Assembly (NCBI GenBank): GCA_021325635.1
Contig: JAJPGV010000034.1
Location: 310,745 to 374,744, forward strand
Source: Chloroflexota bacterium
Lineage (GTDB): Bacteria > Chloroflexota > JAJPGV01
Length of the DNA: 64,000 nucleotides
Reading direction: 5' to 3'
Numbering within the stretch: the stretch's first letter is position 1; the number at the start of each line of letters is the position of its first letter. A program made the translations under genes and the position numbers. The notes beneath the pieces are model-generated. The model did no database searches. It worked only from the letters and a program-made list of their open reading frames with translations, and had not been told where the DNA came from. Positions 8,577-17,449 of this stretch are shown here, one piece after another.

Positions 8577-9806
8577 TTAGCTCTGCTGGAAGATTACGAC
8601 CCAAAGGGAGGATAACTGCAGTCTCCTCCTCAGGCTCGGTCTCCGAGCCTTTGGCGGCAGTCCAGCAACCACCGACTCACCGACGGGCGAAGTGGCTCGC
8701 CGCTCAGGCACGGCCGGCTTCGCTAGGACGGCTAGGCGCCGCTTCAGGTCGAGGGCAGGGCCTTCGATGAACCGATAGGACGTAGCGGCCAGCAGCAGGC
8801 TGATGGCCACGTTGAGAGCCACCAGCTGGAGCAACGGCCAAGTACCGAGGCCAAGCATGCTCAGCACCTCATGCACCGGCAGGTGCCACAGGTACAGGCC
8901 ATAGGAACGAGCGCCCAGCCAAACCATGGGTGGGGATTCGAGCACCACGTTCCGCACCTGCCCCGCCACCAAGGCCACGACCAGCGCGGCCACGCCGCAG
9001 GCGAACAGGAAAAACCCGAACACGTACAAGGGTGCGTCGTCGGACGAAGCGACTGTCCCAATCGGTACACACAGCGCCACCGGCAGCAGCAAGCCGATCA
9101 GCACCCGGAAGGGCTGGGGCCAGCGCCCGCGCGGGATCACGCCCCATTGCACGACCAGTGCAGCGGCGCAGCCAATCAACAGCGAATCCATGCGCGTGTG
9201 CGTGCCGTTGTAGAGCCGGTAGGTCGTCGTGCCTGTGAGCCACAGCACCGCGCGCAAGCCTGCCGCGGCCAACGCCAGCGCAGCCGTGGTCAGGGTCAAC
9301 CAGCGCAGCTGCAGCCGGCACCGAAGCAGCAACAGCAGCAGCGGTGGCCACAGCATGTAGAACTGCTCCTCGATGGCCAGCGACCAGGTGTGACCGAGCA
9401 TGCCGACGCTGTCGGACGTAAACACCTTTTGCCAGTTGGCAACGTACAAGAAGGTGGCCGCGATGCTTCGCCAGATGACCGTCCGCCTGTCTGGCGGAAC
9501 AATGGTCAGGGCTACCGCCGCGGCGGCCAGCAGCACGACCAGCAGCGCGGGCAGAAGCCGCAACGCGCGCCGGAGATAGAACCGGAAGAACGAGACCCTG
9601 CCGGTCTCGATCCACTCCTCCACCAGCAGCGACGTGATCAGGAAACCGCTGAGGACAAAAAAGGCGTCAACGCCCAGGAAGCCGCCGTGGCCCATTGGCG
9701 CGCCGTCGTGGTACAGCATGACCGCCAGCACGGCGGCGCCGCGCAATCCATCGAGGGCTGGCTGATAGCCGAGATGGAAGGGCTGGGCCGTTTGCTCCGG
9801 TGGCAC
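8577..9806 (-). CDS. Acyltransferase 3 family membrane protein (OafA/YrhL-like)
   Basis: A 409-residue polytopic membrane acyltransferase that transfers acetyl or other acyl groups onto surface sugars, lipids or antibiotics. Family motifs: YQPALDGLRGAAVLAVMLYHD with the catalytic-region His, GGFLGVDAFFVLSGFLIT, RRALRLLPAL and HTWSLAIEEQFYMLWP. Around ten hydrophobic helices follow. It sits beside the nucleotide-sugar dehydratase and methyltransferase, which supports a role in decorating a surface glycan (inference). The start is a GTG without a clear ribosome site. Confidence 0.9.
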   Translation of the reverse strand: MPPEQTAQPFHLGYQPALDGLRGAAVLAVMLYHDGAPMGHGGFLGVDAFFVLSGFLITSLLVEEWIETGRVSFFRFYLRRALRLLPALLVVLLAAAAVALTIVPPDRRTVIWRSIAATFLYVANWQKVFTSDSVGMLGHTWSLAIEEQFYMLWPPLLLLLLRCRLQLRWLTLTTAALALAAAGLRAVLWLTGTTTYRLYNGTHTRMDSLLIGCAAALVVQWGVIPRGRWPQPFRVLIGLLLPVALCVPIGTVASSDDAPLYVFGFFLFACGVAALVVALVAGQVRNVVLESPPMVWLGARSYGLYLWHLPVHEVLSMLGLGTWPLLQLVALNVAISLLLAATSYRFIEGPALDLKRRLAVLAKPAVPERRATSPVGESVVAGLPPKARRPSLRRRLQLSSLWVVIFQQS

Positions 9807-9980
9807 GAGCGCGTACGCAGCACGGATCGCGCCACCTGCCGGATCGCATTCCTCGGCATTCGAGTCGGAAGCTTGACAGCGGCCGCAAAACCGGCCTTAG
9901 CCGGAACGCCACTGCGCATGCCATGATCGTTGCTCACGCATTAACCGTCGAATCCCGCATACGGAAACAGGATCGAGACA

Positions 9981-10586
9981 GTGAATCCGATTCCCCCACC
10001 ACCGCAGGGAATGGGCGACGATTTTGTCGCTTGGGTTCGTGAACACGGCCTGTGGGCAAAGTGGGCAACCCCACTCTCGCCGGCCCAGATTGACGGGATC
10101 GAACACCGTCTCGACCTGAAGCTCCCTCCGGATTACGTCCGGTTTCTGATGACGCTGCACGGTATCGAAATGCAGTGGAACGCAAGCGTGCTCTACAACT
10201 GGCTAAGCGAAGAGAAGGCAATCGTGGATATGATGAGCTGGCCCACGGAGGGAATCGTTTTTGATGTCGAGCACAACGCTCTGTGGCACGATTCGTGGGG
10301 TGAGCGGCCTGATACCGCCGCGGAGAGAAGCGCTATTGTCCAGGGGCTGGCCACTCGAGCTCCGAGGCTTATTCCTCTTTCGAGCCATCGATTCCTCGTC
10401 GCCCAACCGTGTGAGGCGGACAACATTGTGCTGTCGGTTTACCAAAGCGACATCATTCCCTGGGCCGCGACATTACGAGATTTCCTCATCAGTGTCTTCA
10501 CCTGCAAAAGCCCAGACAATCGTGCGGCTTACCAGGCCTGGAGCGAAGCGGCGCCAATACCGTTTTGGGGAGACCTCACGTCTTAG
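9981..10586 (+). CDS. SMI1/KNR4 (SUKH)-like protein
   Basis: A 201-residue soluble protein. The N-terminal part has the SUKH pattern: a helix with LSPAQIDGIEHRL, then LKLPPDYVRFLMTLHG, and further on the aromatic-rich WHDSWGERP. Members of this superfamily are often immunity proteins of toxin systems but also serve as general binding modules. No toxin gene is adjacent, so an immunity role is not supported here. It starts at GTG 9981; an in-frame ATG lies at 10011. The base composition is a little more AT-rich than the flanks. Confidence 0.65.
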   Translation: MNPIPPPPQGMGDDFVAWVREHGLWAKWATPLSPAQIDGIEHRLDLKLPPDYVRFLMTLHGIEMQWNASVLYNWLSEEKAIVDMMSWPTEGIVFDVEHNALWHDSWGERPDTAAERSAIVQGLATRAPRLIPLSSHRFLVAQPCEADNIVLSVYQSDIIPWAATLRDFLISVFTCKSPDNRAAYQAWSEAAPIPFWGDLTS

Positions 10587-10736
10587 GCACGGCCACCCGT
10601 GATCAGGGCCACCCTGTCGCGCAGCTTGCCGCTGCCGCGCTGGCCAGCTCCTTCGAAGTGTGGGTGGGGCTGCATCTCCGACTCAGAGCCGGATGCATTC
10701 TGCTGCGCGGGCGAACCGCATTCGACAGACCAGCCT

Positions 10737-11342
10737 TCAACGAGGCTGCTGCAGCGCGGCTAGATCGAGCCCTTCCGCGGTGCACACGCTGACGCTCAGT
10801 GCTCTCTGCATCAAACCCAGTGCCCAGCTGGTGTCCTCCGCGCGCTCCGAGGCGACGCAATCGGACGGCACGACGACGTGGTAGTTGCGCATATGGGCAT
10901 CGCCGGCGCTGAACAGCACGCAGATGTCGCAAGCCAGGCCCGTGAGGATCAGTGTTTCGGCCTGCAGATGCTCCAACAGCGTCTCCAGCGTGGTGCCGTA
11001 GAAGGCCGAGTTCTTGGGCTTCAGCACGAAATAGTCGTCGTCTGCCGGTACAAGCAGCCGCGCGATCTTTTCGCCGCGCACGCCGTCGCCCAGGCAATGC
11101 TGGACCTGCTGCGTAAAGTCAGAGCGCCAGCGACCAAAGTTGTCGTTCACGTAGATGCAGGCCATGGACAGCGATCTGGCGCGCTGTTTGAGCGCACTCA
11201 ACCGTTCGGCCATGGGCAGCGCTTGTTCGTAGAGACCCTCTCCGCCCTCGAACTCCAGGTCGTTAATGACGTCCAGGAGGATGAGCGTGGCGGAAGACGT
11301 GTCTGGGAAGCTGCCGGTCGGATCATGGCGTAGCAGGGGCAC
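10737..11342 (-). CDS. Isochorismatase-family cysteine hydrolase
   Basis: A 201-residue cysteine hydrolase of the isochorismatase/nicotinamidase superfamily. The catalytic triad can be placed: Asp in LLDVINDLEF, Lys in LKPKNSAFYGT and Cys in GLACDICVLF. Such enzymes hydrolyse amides or ureido groups (nicotinamide, N-carbamoyl compounds, isochorismate); the sequence does not say which. The start is a GTG, and the gene runs divergently from csbD across 129 bases. Confidence 0.88.
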   Translation of the reverse strand: MPLLRHDPTGSFPDTSSATLILLDVINDLEFEGGEGLYEQALPMAERLSALKQRARSLSMACIYVNDNFGRWRSDFTQQVQHCLGDGVRGEKIARLLVPADDDYFVLKPKNSAFYGTTLETLLEHLQAETLILTGLACDICVLFSAGDAHMRNYHVVVPSDCVASERAEDTSWALGLMQRALSVSVCTAEGLDLAALQQPR

Positions 11343-11471
11343 GTCCGCGGAGGAGCAACAACCATGCCCTCCGGCCTCGTCTCCATGCTGCCGTGCCGCC
11401 GCCAGCTGACGGACCCCCGACTGGCCTTCGTCTTGCGTTTCCCGAAGGTGACGACAGGAGAGGAGATAGTT

Positions 11472-11684
11472 ATGTCAGAGACCGAGGCGATGAAAGACAA
11501 GGCCCAGGGCAAGCTCCGCGAGGCCAAAGGCACCATCACCGGCGACACCGCTGAGAAGATGAAGGGCAAGCTCCAAGAAACCAAAGGTGACGTCGAGCAC
11601 GAGGTGGAGAAAGTCCGCCGGGAGGAAGTCAAAGAAGAGTCGAGGGACAAGGCTCGGCACGAATTCGACCGCAGAACGCCTTGA
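11472..11684 (+). CDS. CsbD-family stress protein
   Basis: A 70-residue, highly charged, probably disordered protein with the CsbD pattern: KDKAQGKLREAKGTITGD and then MKGKLQETKGDVE. Family members rise under general stress and stationary phase, with unknown mechanism. The ATG at 11472 follows a good ribosome site (GGAGAGGAGAT). A clear hairpin terminator lies just downstream, so it is a monocistronic unit. Confidence 0.85.
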   Translation: MSETEAMKDKAQGKLREAKGTITGDTAEKMKGKLQETKGDVEHEVEKVRREEVKEESRDKARHEFDRRTP

Positions 11685-11698
11685 ACTGAAGCTTCAGC

Positions 11699-11737
11699 AG
11701 AAGGCGCCCGCTGAAACGTGGGCGCCTTCTTTGTGTT
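11699..11737 (+). terminator. Rho-independent terminator of csbD
   Basis: An 11-bp perfect stem, AGAAGGCGCCC at 11699-11709 with GGGCGCCTTCT at 11720-11730, is followed directly by TTGTGTT. It starts 14 bases after the csbD stop codon. Confidence 0.85.
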
Positions 11738-11794
11738 GGGACATCCCATCGGCCTCTCGCCAGCCTACCGCCACACCCTCACGCCTACGTAAAC

Positions 11795-11824
11795 TTACAA
11801 TCTAACGCTGACGTTAGGGATATA
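11795..11824 (+). promoter_or_regulatory. Candidate promoter with palindromic operator in the spacer
   Basis: TTACAA (11795-11800) and GATATA (11819-11824) could act as -35 and -10 boxes 18 bases apart, ahead of the M24 peptidase. The spacer contains the inverted repeat CTAACG-CTGA-CGTTAG (11802-11817). An operator so placed would suit a TetR- or MerR-type regulator. This is pattern reading only. Confidence 0.4.
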
Positions 11825-11887
11825 GGCTAGTATTCACCGCGGAAGGCCTCGGTGCCGTACCAATTTCGCCGCCGCCAGGAGAGGCCC

Positions 11888-13048
11888 ATGCTGGAGATCG
11901 AACCAACCTGGGACGTGGAGCGCATGCGCCGGGATCGCCGCGCGCTGCTTCAGGCCCACATGAGGGAGCGCGGCATTGGCGCCCTGTACCTGAACGATGG
12001 CGTCAATACCCAGTACCTGCTGAACGTGAGGATCCCCGGGGCAGCGCTATTCGTGCCACCGGAAGGCGAGATCATCGCTCTCGTCCGTGCGCGAGACTGG
12101 GGTTATGTGAAATTGCACTACGACAAGCTCCAGCTGCCGCTGCACAACATCTCGTCAGCTGCGCAGGACGAGACGGAGAGCGGCCAGCAGCGGCTGCGGC
12201 AGGGCATTGTCGACTTGATGGCGCAGTACGGCGTCGCCGGCGAGCTCCTGGGCCTGGACACCTGCCGCCCCAGCGTTCCCCTGACGTTCATGAAGGCGGG
12301 CGTGTCCGTGGTCGATGCCGAGCCGGTCATCGAGCAGGCGCGCTCCGTCAAGACGGAGGACGAAGTCGAGGTCTATCGCGCCATGGGCCGGCAATACGCC
12401 CATGCCTTCAGCTGTTTCCGACAGGCCATCCGTCCGGGTGTGACCGAGAATGAGCTGGCGGCGCTCGTTTCAGGCGCATGGTTCGACGCCGGTGGCGACG
12501 AGATCTCGCAGCTGAACGTCTGTTCCGGGGCGAACATGAACCCCTGGCGCCGCTGGCCCACCAAGCGTGCGCTGGCAGCCGGCGAGCTCGTCGGCATCGA
12601 TTTCCACGGCCGAGGCTATTGCGGCCTGCGGGGGGACTCATCCAGGACGTATCTGGTAGGGGATCGCTGGACGGCCGAGCAGCGAGACCTCTATCGCCAA
12701 ACCTACGAGTACATGCTGGGCGCTATCGACGCCTTTCGCGGCGGCCGCACCTTCAGTGAGGTAGTCGACGCTGTCCCCAGGGTGCCGGCCAAGTACCAGA
12801 AGATGCAGTCGAACTACCACATGGGCCATTCAGTGGGTCCCACTCCGCTCTCCTCACCGAAGCTCGACCCGGACCGGCGCTCGGACACCAAGCGCCTGGT
12901 ACCCAACAACGTGATGGCGATTGAATGCTTCTTTGGGGAAGAGGGCAGCGGAGTTGCAGTCAAGCTGGAGGAGCTGATCCTGGTCCACGAAGGCGCACCC
13001 GAGATCCTGGCACCCGAGATGCCGTTCGAGGATCGGTTGCTGGCCTAA
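11888..13048 (+). CDS. M24-family metallopeptidase (Xaa-Pro peptidase/creatinase-like)
   Basis: A 386-residue protein with a creatinase-type N-terminal domain (residues about 1-160) and a pita-bread catalytic domain. All five metal ligands of the M24 fold are visible: Asp in GIDFHG, Asp in RGDSSRTY, His in MGHSVG, Glu in AIECFF and Glu in KLEELI. Enzymes of this type cleave Xaa-Pro bonds, or hydrolyse creatine or dimethylsulfoniopropionate-like compounds. The ATG at 11888 is chosen for the AGGAGAGG just upstream; a GTG at 11852 lacks one. Confidence 0.88.
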   Translation: MLEIEPTWDVERMRRDRRALLQAHMRERGIGALYLNDGVNTQYLLNVRIPGAALFVPPEGEIIALVRARDWGYVKLHYDKLQLPLHNISSAAQDETESGQQRLRQGIVDLMAQYGVAGELLGLDTCRPSVPLTFMKAGVSVVDAEPVIEQARSVKTEDEVEVYRAMGRQYAHAFSCFRQAIRPGVTENELAALVSGAWFDAGGDEISQLNVCSGANMNPWRRWPTKRALAAGELVGIDFHGRGYCGLRGDSSRTYLVGDRWTAEQRDLYRQTYEYMLGAIDAFRGGRTFSEVVDAVPRVPAKYQKMQSNYHMGHSVGPTPLSSPKLDPDRRSDTKRLVPNNVMAIECFFGEEGSGVAVKLEELILVHEGAPEILAPEMPFEDRLLA

Positions 13049-13104
13049 CACTCGGGCGGAAAGGTGGTTTGGCGCGGCTCGCCGCGGTTGAGCAGCGCCT
13101 CGTC

Positions 13105-13485
13105 CTACGAGTGGTCGGCGCCGGTATCGAGCAGCGCCTCGATGTCCTCGAGCAGCTGCATAGGGGAAAACGGTTTCGTGACGTAGCGATCGGCTCCGGC
13201 GACGATGCCAGCGTTCTGCACCGACTGGTGAGCCAGCGCGGTCAAAAGGATGATCTTGGTACCGGCCAGGGCCGGGTCCTTACGGATGGCGCTCGTGAGA
13301 TCGAGGCCGGTCTTGCCCGGCATCTGGACGTCGAGCACCACCAGGTCGGGACGGAATGCACGGATGAGATCCCACGCTCTGGTACCGTCTTCGGCTTCGA
13401 TGACGTTGTAGCCTTCCGGCTTGAGCGTCGCGGAGAGGAGCAGACGCACCTTCGGCTGATCGTCGGCGATGAGTATTTTTGCCAT
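13105..13485 (-). CDS. Single-domain response regulator (CheY-like receiver)
   Basis: A 126-residue stand-alone receiver domain. It has the acidic pair (ILIADDQ), the phospho-acceptor Asp in LVVLDVQMPG, the switch Thr in ILLTAL and the Lys in VTKPFSP, so it should be phosphorylatable. No output domain is attached. It is divergent from the GGDEF/EAL protein across 208 bases, so it may control or be read by that enzyme. The ATG at 13485 begins exactly at the receiver fold; the open frame upstream is unlike any family member. Confidence 0.9.
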   Translation of the reverse strand: MAKILIADDQPKVRLLLSATLKPEGYNVIEAEDGTRAWDLIRAFRPDLVVLDVQMPGKTGLDLTSAIRKDPALAGTKIILLTALAHQSVQNAGIVAGADRYVTKPFSPMQLLEDIEALLDTGADHS

Positions 13486-13693
13486 GCAGAGGTCCCAGCC
13501 TAACCAGTACTGTCTCATCAGGCTAGACGGCCGGCCCCTTGGACGCCAGACCCAGCTGACCGATTTTTGGACCGCTGAATGGCTTAGGCCAGCTGGCACG
13601 AAACAGATCCCGGGCCAAGCATCGTCAAGCTTGCTTACAAAGATTTAACCTGAACTGGCAAGCAGTTTTACCTAGCGAGCGTAGAGTGGCCCC

Positions 13694-16075
13694 ATGCCAC
13701 TACCGTTGACAACCCGGCTGCAACTCCCCTTTCGGCGATCGAATGCCCGGCTCAGGAGCGAGGACGCAACCACGGGACTGCCCCTGCTGGCACACCTCTA
13801 TCCAAACCTGGAAGGGGTGCTGGATGGCGGGCGGCCGTTAGGACTGCTGTTCCTGCACCTCGTGCAGTTCAGCGTGCTGGAGAAGATGCTCGCCCACGAC
13901 GCCAGCTCCAAGCTCCTGCGCATGGTGGGCTTGGTCCTGCGAGACTCCGTTGGCAAGCTGCTGCGGACCGAGGACGTGGCAACCCTGGGCTACGGTGGAG
14001 GCAGCGACTTCATGGTCTTTCTCGCGCCGTCGCGAACGGGCGAGCCCCTCCTCGAAAAGCACCTCACCGAGATTGCCCGCCGCGTGGAGCACAGCGTCTG
14101 CACACAGCTCGAAGCGGCAGAGCCAGCCCTGGCCAAGCAGCGCATGCTCAATGTCAACGTTGGCTATGCGCTCATCGAGCCCGCGCCGCTGCCCGTCCAG
14201 GTGATCATCCACCGAGCCATCGAACAGGCGAGCGGACGCGCCCGCGACGTTGATTGGTCGGCCAAGCAGGAGCTCGAACGCCAGCTGGTGCCGATCCTGC
14301 GCGAACGCCAGGTCAGCACTGTTTACCAGCCAATCGTGTCGCTGGTCGACGGCAAAGTGGCCGCGTACGAAGCCCTCACGCGCGGACCGTCGGGCAGCTC
14401 CCTGCGCTCGCCGGATCAGCTCTTTGGGGCCGCCGAGAAGCTCGGGCTGCTGGAGCCATTGGAACGCCTGTGCCGCGAAACCGCACTGCGGGGTGCGCTG
14501 AACCTGCCCGAGCCATCGCGGCTCTTCATCAACGTCAGTCCGGAAATCGTGGGTGATCCTGTCGCTGCCAAACACCTGCTGCTCACGGAGGCGATGCCTG
14601 CCGCCAGGATCGTGGTGGAGCTCACGGAGCGTCAGGCTATCCGCGATTTCGACACCTTCCGCCGCACCCTGGACATGTATCGCGCCTACGGCTTCGGCAT
14701 AGCCGTGGACGACGCGGGAGCCGGGCACAGCAGCATGCGAGCGGTAGCAGCGCTCCGTCCAGACTTCATCAAGATCGACATGTCACTGGTGCGCGACATC
14801 GATCGCGATAGGGCCAAGTACGCCCTGGTGGCGGCGCTGACGACCTTCGCCCGCCGAATCGACGCCGACGTGATTGCCGAAGGCGTGGAAACGCAGGCAG
14901 AGCTCGAAAGCCTCATCGAGATTGGCGTGCCTTACGGGCAGGGGTTCTTCATCGCCTATCCCGCCGAGGTCTTCCAACGGCCTGCCGACCGGCTGGCCGA
15001 GGCCATTCGCGACCGGATCGAGCTGCGCGAGAAGCAGGTCACGGGACAGGTCCTGTGCGTTTCCGACGTCGCCAAGCCGGCCAAGAGCCTAGACGTGCGC
15101 CAGCCCTGCCGCGCCGCGGAGGAGCTGTTTCGGGCCAACCCCTCGCTGCAGGCGCTGGCCGTGGTCGAAGGCGGATCACCCGTTGGCCTCATCTCGCGTG
15201 ACAAGTTCTTCGCCAAGCTGGGCAGTCAGTACGGCTACTCAATCTTCGCCGCGCGATCGGTGCGCGAGGCCATGAACTCCTCCACCCTGGTCGTCGAAGG
15301 CAGCGAATCCCTCGACCTCGTGAGCCGCAAGGCGGTGCATCGCCGCGGCGACGACCTGTACGACCACATCGTCGTTGCCGACGGCGGCCGGCTCAAAGGC
15401 CTGCTGTCGGTCATCGATCTGTTGGACATCACCACCCGCCGGCAGGTGTCCATCGCCAAGTACTCGAATCCCCTCAGCGGCTTGCCGGGCAACGTCCTCA
15501 TTCACAAGGAGACGGACCGCCGGCTGCTGCAGGGACAGCCGTTCGTGTTCTGCCACATCGACCTCAACCATTTCAAGCGCTACAACGACCGCTATGGCTT
15601 CAGCGCCGGCGACCAGGTCATCTTGCTGCTGGCCAACATCATTCAGCAGGCCAAGGGCTCCAGCGAGGACTTCGTGGGACACATCGGGGGCGACGATTTC
15701 GTGCTGCTGACCGACGCCGAGCGCGTCGTGCCGGCCTGCAGCGTCGTCGTGCGCGAATTCCGAGCCGCCGGCGTTGCGGGGCCAACGACACTCTCCATCG
15801 CCGCCGTGACCTGCCGCTATGGCATGACCTTTGAGGACATCAGCGCCGGCGTCTTCAAGACGAAGAAGCTGGCTAAAGCCAGAGGCGGGAACGCTATGGT
15901 GTGGGACGGCAAAGGCGTGCCGGTGACCGCCGAGGAGATCAGTTCGGCCGAACGCCGCAAGCCGCGCAGGCGGCCAGCCGGCGCTTCCAAGCACATGGAC
16001 CATCCGGCCGGGCTGAGAGTCCTGCCAACGCCAGTCCCGGAAGACGAGCAGAGCGCTGACGCGCTCTACGCCTGA
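13694..16075 (+). CDS. Cyclic-di-GMP signalling protein: degenerate GGDEF, EAL, CBS pair, GGDEF
   Basis: A 793-residue soluble multidomain protein. Residues about 20-190 look like a worn GGDEF domain (GGGSDF at about 101-106). Residues about 200-440 are an EAL phosphodiesterase domain with EALTR (226-230), NVSPE, ELTER, DDAGAG, IAEGVET and GQGFF. A CBS-like pair (about 455-595) follows, then a second GGDEF domain with GGDDF at 665-669. No RxxD inhibitory site precedes GGDDF. The EAL motif set looks intact, so phosphodiesterase activity is likely; the C-terminal cyclase may be active. The CBS pair could sense adenine nucleotides. It is divergent from a single-domain response regulator. Confidence 0.88.
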   Translation: MPLPLTTRLQLPFRRSNARLRSEDATTGLPLLAHLYPNLEGVLDGGRPLGLLFLHLVQFSVLEKMLAHDASSKLLRMVGLVLRDSVGKLLRTEDVATLGYGGGSDFMVFLAPSRTGEPLLEKHLTEIARRVEHSVCTQLEAAEPALAKQRMLNVNVGYALIEPAPLPVQVIIHRAIEQASGRARDVDWSAKQELERQLVPILRERQVSTVYQPIVSLVDGKVAAYEALTRGPSGSSLRSPDQLFGAAEKLGLLEPLERLCRETALRGALNLPEPSRLFINVSPEIVGDPVAAKHLLLTEAMPAARIVVELTERQAIRDFDTFRRTLDMYRAYGFGIAVDDAGAGHSSMRAVAALRPDFIKIDMSLVRDIDRDRAKYALVAALTTFARRIDADVIAEGVETQAELESLIEIGVPYGQGFFIAYPAEVFQRPADRLAEAIRDRIELREKQVTGQVLCVSDVAKPAKSLDVRQPCRAAEELFRANPSLQALAVVEGGSPVGLISRDKFFAKLGSQYGYSIFAARSVREAMNSSTLVVEGSESLDLVSRKAVHRRGDDLYDHIVVADGGRLKGLLSVIDLLDITTRRQVSIAKYSNPLSGLPGNVLIHKETDRRLLQGQPFVFCHIDLNHFKRYNDRYGFSAGDQVILLLANIIQQAKGSSEDFVGHIGGDDFVLLTDAERVVPACSVVVREFRAAGVAGPTTLSIAAVTCRYGMTFEDISAGVFKTKKLAKARGGNAMVWDGKGVPVTAEEISSAERRKPRRRPAGASKHMDHPAGLRVLPTPVPEDEQSADALYA

Positions 16076-16080
16076 TCGTC

Positions 16081-16599
16081 CTAGCGATTGGCCAGCGCTA
16101 TCGCCACCACGATCGCGGTCAGCGCTGCCAGCAGGGCCAGGTAACCCACGAGGTCCAGGCGCGCCACTAGCCGCAGCGGAAAAAGCAGCAACGAAACGAT
16201 GCCGCGCCACAGCGTCAGGAGAGCGCCGAGCGTCGCCAGGAGCACCTCCACGATGGCGATGACGATCAACCGACCGATGAACGACACCGCTCGCCAGCCC
16301 AGCCGGCCAGCCGTGCCAAGGCGCTGGCCAAGCCAAGCCTGAGCGCTTGGCCAATACCACCGAACGGCACGCGCCGCGGCGACGGCCAGCGCTACCACCA
16401 CGTACGCCGCATCGACCAGGCGGTGGCCCATCCGCAGCAGGGCACGTACGCCTGCAGGTGCAATGGAAAGTCTGGGGGCCTTCCACTGAGTCGCTACGCG
16501 AGCCAGGTCAGGATCCTCAAGCGCGGTGCGATCCACGGCTCCGGCGGCCTGCCGGATCTGCTCCAGCGCCGCGGCCATGTCGCCGTCGCGTTCGGGCAT
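16081..16599 (-). CDS. Small membrane protein of unknown function
   Basis: A 172-residue protein with a charged N-terminal 60 residues and three or four hydrophobic helices after residue 60, ending in a last helix rich in Leu/Ala/Val. I do not recognise a family. It converges on the GGDEF/EAL gene with five bases between stops. Its composition is like that of its neighbours. Confidence 0.6.
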   Translation of the reverse strand: MPERDGDMAAALEQIRQAAGAVDRTALEDPDLARVATQWKAPRLSIAPAGVRALLRMGHRLVDAAYVVVALAVAAARAVRWYWPSAQAWLGQRLGTAGRLGWRAVSFIGRLIVIAIVEVLLATLGALLTLWRGIVSLLLFPLRLVARLDLVGYLALLAALTAIVVAIALANR

Positions 16600-16675
16600 G
16601 GACCAAGCCTACTGAACGGAAGCCCCAGATGCCTTGGGACGAATGTCCGAAGCGACGAAAGTACGGCCGATCGAG

Positions 16676-16975
16676 TTACCGCGGAAGATAAGGAAGCTCG
16701 CAGTGGTGCTCCCGCCGATGAACACTGCAAGCCGGCTGCCTGCAGCTGGGGCAAGCCCATACGGCCTTACCCCAACAATCTTTCGATCGGCAGCGCTCGT
16801 AGCTGGGAAGGCCCGCGGGCTGGCGCTCCCTGAGCTGCCGCTCCGCCACCCAACGAGTCAGCGCCGAGCGCCCGCCCTGTCGAGCGTCGCGCGGCGCAGC
16901 AGCTTCATCGGGTAGTGCGCCGTCTTGTTCCGGCTCTACCTCTTCGTGAACCCGCTCCGAAGGATCCAGACTCAT
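16676..16975 (-). CDS. Small protein with AN1-like zinc finger
   Basis: A 99-residue protein with an acidic, Ala/Arg-rich first half and a C-terminal Cys/His cluster: Cys62, Cys67, Cys75, Cys78, Cys83, His86, His90 or His91 and Cys92. The spacing C-x2-C-x4-C-x2-H-x4-H-C is very close to an AN1-type zinc finger, better known from eukaryotes and archaea. The ATG at 16975 follows GAAGAG by seven bases; a GTG at 16981 is the alternative. Function unknown; the finger suggests binding to protein or RNA. Confidence 0.55.
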   Translation of the reverse strand: MSLDPSERVHEEVEPEQDGALPDEAAAPRDARQGGRSALTRWVAERQLRERQPAGLPSYERCRSKDCWGKAVWACPSCRQPACSVHRREHHCELPYLPR

Positions 16976-17016
16976 GTGCACGCTCTTCTTCCAATAATAG
17001 GCGCCGGCTGGTCGAG

Positions 17017-17448
17017 CTACCTGGCTGCCGCTGGCTCGACCCGGAACTGGCCCACCATGCCGCCCTCGCGGTCGCCGGGCTGAGCTGACCAGAACTCGTA
17101 CACGCCACTGGAAGGCAGCTCGACCATGATGACCTCCACCCTGCCCGGCAGGACGTCCAGGTTGATGTTCAGGCCGGGCGACGTCAGGTCGTGCTTCTGC
17201 TTGTCACCTACGAGTACGAGCTTTACCAGCTGGCCTGGCTCGCCATCGAGGACCGCGGGATCGAAGCGACGGCTGTCCAGCAGGTGAATGAAGTACGTGG
17301 CGGTCGGTTTCGGGGCGTACACGGGCGTCTCCGCGGCTCGAGCGGCGGGCGAGCTTCCAGGTCGAGCGCAGCCCAGCAGCATCAGCACGCATGCCACCGC
17401 ACCGACGAGCACGGCAGATCCGCGCCAGGTCCCCACCCGGGACACCAC
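17017..17448 (-). CDS. Cupredoxin-like lipoprotein lacking standard copper ligands
   Basis: A 143-residue exported protein: signal peptide with lipobox LLGC (lipidated Cys about residue 27), a short Ala/Pro linker, then a beta-rich domain with cupredoxin layout (VKLVLVGDKQKHDLTSPGL, VELPSSGVYEFWS, GMVGQFRV). One His is present (KHDL), but the loop that normally holds Cys-His-Met keeps only a Met, so copper binding is doubtful. The next gene upstream, the MFS transporter, ends one base before this start, so the two are co-transcribed. Confidence 0.7.
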   Translation of the reverse strand: MVSRVGTWRGSAVLVGAVACVLMLLGCARPGSSPAARAAETPVYAPKPTATYFIHLLDSRRFDPAVLDGEPGQLVKLVLVGDKQKHDLTSPGLNINLDVLPGRVEVIMVELPSSGVYEFWSAQPGDREGGMVGQFRVEPAAAR

Positions 17449-17449
17449 C

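Noticed and set aside
9981-10586. Toxin-immunity pair around the SMI1/KNR4-like protein
   Set aside because: No neighbouring gene looks like a polymorphic toxin or secretion effector.
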